DNA from: Novosphingobium acidiphilum DSM 19966
GTDB lineage: Bacteria; Pseudomonadota; Alphaproteobacteria; Sphingomonadales; Sphingomonadaceae
Assembly (NCBI RefSeq): GCF_000429005.1
Contig: NZ_AUBA01000003.1
Span: forward strand, 1-64,000
Length of the DNA stretch: 64,000 nt
Direction: 5' to 3'
Each line of letters starts with the position of its first letter. Within the stretch, counting starts at the first letter, position 1. The notes beneath the pieces are model-generated. The model saw only the letters and a program-made list of their open reading frames with translations. It searched no databases and was not told the DNA's origin. Below are positions 61,087 through 64,000 of this stretch, in pieces. Made by a program: the position numbers and the translations under genes.

Positions 61087-62001
61087 TCAGGACGAGGGCT
61101 CAATCGGCCGTTCCCACGGCGGGATTGGCTGATACAGGGCGCGCAGGTGGTCGATGAACGCGGTCACGCGGCGGGGTTGGGCGGGGCTGCGCAGATGGAC
61201 GGCGTGGATGTGCACATCGGGCAGGCCCTGGTGGCTGTTCAGCACTTGCACCAGCCGGCCGCTGGCCAGATCGGCGGTTACATCCCACAACGATCGCAGC
61301 GCGATGCCAAGGCCGGTCAGCGCCAGTTCGCGCACGACTTCGCTCGAATTGGTCTGCACCGCCGATTTCACGTCGAATGTCACGCGGCCCTCGGGCCCCG
61401 CCAGGCGCCAGGGTGACTGGCCCTGGGCGGCCAGCAATTTGTGATGGTGCAGATCGCGCAGGCTTTGTGGCGCGCCGTGGTGCGCGAGATAGGCGGGTGC
61501 TGCGCACAGGATGCGGCGATTGGGGGCCAGCACGGTGGAATGCAGCGCAGCGGGCACGGTGCCGGCGATCCGCACCGCCACATCGATCCCGTCGGCCAGC
61601 ACATCGACAAAGCTGTCGGCCAGATCGAGCGTGAATTCGATCTGCGGATGCACATCCAGAAACGGTTTGAGATAGGGCGCGATGTGCATCCGGCCAAACG
61701 ACGTGGGTGCCGAAACCCGCAACGGGCCCGACAGGGTCTGCGTCGTGCCCGCGGCCCGCGCCTCTGCGCTGTGGATCGCGTTCAGGATGGCCACGGCATC
61801 ATCGCGAAATTGCTGCCCTGCGGCGGTCAGGGCGATGCGCCGGGTCGATCGGTTGATCAGCCTGGTGCCCAGCCGCGCCTCAAGCCGGGCCAGGCGCTTT
61901 GACGCCATCGGTGGCGATATGCCCAGCCGCGCGGCGGCTGCGGAAATGCTGCCCAGTTCGGCGATGCGGGCAAACAGATCATAGTCGATCGCGTCGGTCA
62001 T
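61087..62001 (-). CDS. LysR-family transcriptional regulator
   Basis: A 304-residue LysR protein. The HTH reads DLFARIAELGSISAAAARLGISPPMASKRLARLEARLGTRLI, and the effector domain follows. The CrgA-like RSTRRIALTAAG and SGPLRVSAPTSFGRMHIAP are typical of this subgroup. It diverges from glcD, with an AT-rich dyad over its start codon, and probably controls the glycolate-oxidase genes. Glycolate or a related 2-hydroxy acid is a likely effector. Confidence 0.88.
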   Translation of the reverse strand: MTDAIDYDLFARIAELGSISAAAARLGISPPMASKRLARLEARLGTRLINRSTRRIALTAAGQQFRDDAVAILNAIHSAEARAAGTTQTLSGPLRVSAPTSFGRMHIAPYLKPFLDVHPQIEFTLDLADSFVDVLADGIDVAVRIAGTVPAALHSTVLAPNRRILCAAPAYLAHHGAPQSLRDLHHHKLLAAQGQSPWRLAGPEGRVTFDVKSAVQTNSSEVVRELALTGLGIALRSLWDVTADLASGRLVQVLNSHQGLPDVHIHAVHLRSPAQPRRVTAFIDHLRALYQPIPPWERPIEPSS

Positions 62002-62026
62002 TCGTTCTTTTCAAGAAAGAGTGAAT
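62000..62026. promoter_or_regulatory. AT-rich dyad between the LysR gene and glcD
   Basis: ATTC-GT-TCTTT (62000-62010) and AAAGA-GT-GAAT (62016-62026) are matching arms around TCAAG. The left arm overlaps the regulator's start codon. Probable autoregulatory LysR operator that also controls glcD. Confidence 0.55.
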
Positions 62027-62111
62027 GTTATTTTTTCCCGCTACCGAGTGGTCCCGCGCTTGTCTAGTACCGTGCACGGGCTTTGCGTGTCGGGCCTTCG
62101 GAGACTGTGCC

Positions 62112-63599
62112 ATGCTTGCCATGCCCCCCGTCGATCACCAGGTCGTGGCCCGCCGCGCCGCGATCGCGCGGGCCTTGCGGGCCATCGTGCCCGATGGCGT
62201 GATCGATGATCCCGATGCGCTGCGCGTTTACGAATCCGACGGGCTGACCGCCTATCGCCAGCCGCCGTTGCTGACCGTGCTGCCGCAGACCACCGCGCAA
62301 GTGGCGCAGATCCTGCGCTGGTGCCACCAACAGGGCATCAAGGTCGTGCCGCGCGGATCGGGCACATCGCTGTCGGGCGGGGCGCTGCCGCTGGCCGATG
62401 CGGTGCTGCTGGGCATGGGGCGGTTCAACCGCATTCTGTCGATCGATTATCAGGATCGTATCGTGGTGACCCAGCCCGGGGTCACCAACCTGGCGATCAC
62501 GCGCGCGGTCGAGGATGCAGGATTTTATTACGCGCCCGATCCGTCGAGCCAGATCGCCTGTTCGATCGGTGGCAATGTCGCGGAAAATTCAGGCGGTGTG
62601 CACTGCCTGAAATACGGCCTGACCACCAACAACGTGCTGGGCGTGGAAATGGTCCTGATCGACGGCGAAGTGGTGCGGCTGGGCGGGGCCACGTTCGAGG
62701 CGGCGGGGCTTGATCTGCTGGGCCTGGTGGTCGGGTCCGAAGGGCTGCTGGGCGTGGTGACCGAGGTGACCGTGGCGATCCTGCCGCGCCCCGAAACCGC
62801 GCGCGCGCTGCTGATCGGGTTTGCCGGGGTTGAGGCGGCGGGCCAGGCGGTGGCGGCCATCATTGCCGCAGGGATCATTCCGGCGGGCATGGAAATGATG
62901 GACAAGGCGGCAACGCACGCGGCCGAGGCGTTTGTGCACGCCGGCTATCCGCTTGATGCCGAGGCGCTGCTGATCATCGAACTCGACGGGCCGCAGGCCG
63001 AATGCGATCACCTGATCGATGCGGTGCGCGCGATCACCCAGGGCTTTGGCTGCACCAGCTGCCGCATATCGGAAACCGAGGCCGACCGGCTGAATTTCTG
63101 GGCCGGGCGCAAGGCGGCGTTTCCGGCCGTGGGGCGCCTGTCGCCCGATTATTATTGCATGGATGGCACGATCCCGCGCCGCCAGCTGGCGCACGTGCTG
63201 CGGCGGATGGCCGATCTGTCGGCGCAATACGGGCTGGGCGTGGCCAATGTGTTTCACGCCGGCGACGGCAATCTGCACCCGCTGATCATGTATGACGCCA
63301 ATATTGCGGGCCAGCTGGAACAGGCCGAAGCGTTTGGCGCGGATATCCTGCGGCTGTGTGTCGAAGTGGGCGGCGTGCTGACCGGTGAACACGGCGTGGG
63401 CGTGGAAAAGCGCGATCTGATGCCCGCAATGTTCACCGATGGCGAACTGGCGCAACAGCGCAGCCTGAAGGCCGCGTTCGATCCCGATGGCCTGCTCAAC
63501 CCGGGCAAAGTGTTTCCGCTGCTGCACCGCTGTGCCGAACAGGGCCGGGTGCACGTGCATCACGGCCAGACCGCCTTTCCCGATCTGCCGAGGTTTTGA
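62112..63599 (+). CDS. glcD: Glycolate oxidase subunit GlcD
   Basis: A 495-residue FAD-linked oxidase of the GlcD/D-lactate-dehydrogenase type. PCMH FAD-binding region: PRGSGTSLSGGALPLADAVLLGMGRFNRI, PGVTNLAITRAVEDAGFYYAPDPSS and GGNVAENSGGVHCLKYGLTTNNVLG. The C-terminal GVANVFHAGDGNLHPLIMYD and GGVLTGEHGVGVEKRDLM close it. It oxidises glycolate to glyoxylate with GlcE and GlcF, passing electrons to the respiratory chain. ATG 62112 or 62121. Its stop shares one base with the glcE start. Confidence 0.93.
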   Translation: MLAMPPVDHQVVARRAAIARALRAIVPDGVIDDPDALRVYESDGLTAYRQPPLLTVLPQTTAQVAQILRWCHQQGIKVVPRGSGTSLSGGALPLADAVLLGMGRFNRILSIDYQDRIVVTQPGVTNLAITRAVEDAGFYYAPDPSSQIACSIGGNVAENSGGVHCLKYGLTTNNVLGVEMVLIDGEVVRLGGATFEAAGLDLLGLVVGSEGLLGVVTEVTVAILPRPETARALLIGFAGVEAAGQAVAAIIAAGIIPAGMEMMDKAATHAAEAFVHAGYPLDAEALLIIELDGPQAECDHLIDAVRAITQGFGCTSCRISETEADRLNFWAGRKAAFPAVGRLSPDYYCMDGTIPRRQLAHVLRRMADLSAQYGLGVANVFHAGDGNLHPLIMYDANIAGQLEQAEAFGADILRLCVEVGGVLTGEHGVGVEKRDLMPAMFTDGELAQQRSLKAAFDPDGLLNPGKVFPLLHRCAEQGRVHVHHGQTAFPDLPRF

Positions 63600-64000
63600 T
63601 GGCGTCTGTCACCATGGCCTGCCCGCGCGATGCTGCGGACCTTGTCGCGCTGGTCGCGGCCGCGCGCGCCGGCGCGACCCGGCTGGCGCTGTGCGGCGGG
63701 GGCAGCAAGGCTGCGTTCGGGGCGGTGCCGACCGGTCCGGTGACGCGGGTCGACATGCGCGGCTTTGCAGGGATCGTCGATTATGATCCGGCCGAACTGG
63801 TGCTGACCGTGCGCCCCGGCACGCCGCTGGCCGAGGTGGAAACGCTGCTTGCCGCACACGGGCAGATGCTGGCGTTCGAACCGTTCGATCATGGCCCGAT
63901 CCACGGATGTGCCGGGGGCGCGGCGACGATCGGCGGGGTGATCGCAGCGGGCGTGGCCGGATCGCGCCGCCTGTCGCGCGGGCAGGCGCGCGATCACCTG
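63599..64000 (+). CDS. glcE: Glycolate oxidase FAD-binding subunit GlcE, cut by window end
   Basis: The first 134 residues of a GlcE-type subunit; the frame is open to the window edge. The shorter PCMH domain is recognisable: LALCGGGSKAAFG, VLTVRPGTPLAEVETLLAAHGQMLAFEPFDHG and TIGGVIAAGVAGSRRLSRG. It partners GlcD in the glycolate oxidase complex. The ATG overlaps the glcD stop by one base (TGATG). glcF should follow outside the window. Confidence 0.92.
   Translation, partial: MASVTMACPRDAADLVALVAAARAGATRLALCGGGSKAAFGAVPTGPVTRVDMRGFAGIVDYDPAELVLTVRPGTPLAEVETLLAAHGQMLAFEPFDHGPIHGCAGGAATIGGVIAAGVAGSRRLSRGQARDHL

Overview
The window is high-GC, gene-dense DNA from an alphaproteobacterium, most probably a sphingomonad of the Novosphingobium or Sphingomonas type. 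The clues are a TonB-dependent receptor paired with a periplasmic amidase, a PEP-CTERM protein, twin-arginine oxidoreductases, and GC-rich codon use throughout. The lineage is inferred from gene content and was not tested by any search.

Layout. 1-236 is the end of an IS3-type insertion sequence. 492-4500 holds acs and, divergently, an MHS-type transporter with an unusual loop. A tRNA-Thr follows at 4640, then an amidase/TonB-receptor pair. 9061-17317 is one long minus-strand gene set with many 4-nt overlaps: two tandem paralogous membrane glycosyltransferase-like proteins, GtrA, a GT2 polyprenyl-phosphate glycosyltransferase, a flippase-like membrane protein, an APH-fold kinase, a HAD phosphatase and a nucleotidyltransferase. 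It looks like a Gtr-style surface-glycan modification pathway with its own sugar- or alcohol-activation branch.

17507-25375 is mixed: an MFS carrier, a PhnZ-like HD protein, a beta-propeller, an alpha/beta hydrolase, a PuuA-like glutamine synthetase, a cytochrome c, a LysR regulator and asd. From 21430 to 40565 many genes fit polyamine and omega-amino-acid breakdown: PuuA-like ligase, mmsA, beta-alanine/pyruvate transaminase, gabT, gabD, a TetR/NCS1 transporter/aguB/aguA set, and a twin-arginine spermidine-dehydrogenase-like flavoprotein. Agmatine would give putrescine. Spermidine would give 4-aminobutyraldehyde and 1,3-diaminopropane. GABA would end as succinate and beta-alanine as acetyl-CoA. 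Embedded in this region is a three-gene TetR operon (32347-33954) behind a 40-bp near-perfect palindrome.

40579-45602 carries a YedK/HMCES protein, a vanadium-haloperoxidase-like lipoprotein, an outer-membrane barrel and a TPR lipoprotein. 45916-51921 carries a PEP-CTERM protein and a glycan cluster headed by an unusual fusion of a DegT aminotransferase with an FAD/NAD(P) oxidoreductase, followed by a GT2 and a flippase. 52556-58543 is a lipid-modification module: a four-gene minus operon (FAD oxidoreductase, DUF1365, cyclopropane-synthase-like methyltransferase, DUF6134-like) diverging from DUF1295 and a second cyclopropane-synthase-like gene. The divergent promoter region contains two matching ECF-like promoter motifs. 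Cyanase follows. 59390-60962 is a small accessory patch with a single-domain tyrosine recombinase, a duplicated 352-bp segment and a small membrane-protein gene that exists intact once and truncated once. The window ends in a LysR/glcD/glcE glycolate-oxidase locus, with glcE cut by the window edge.
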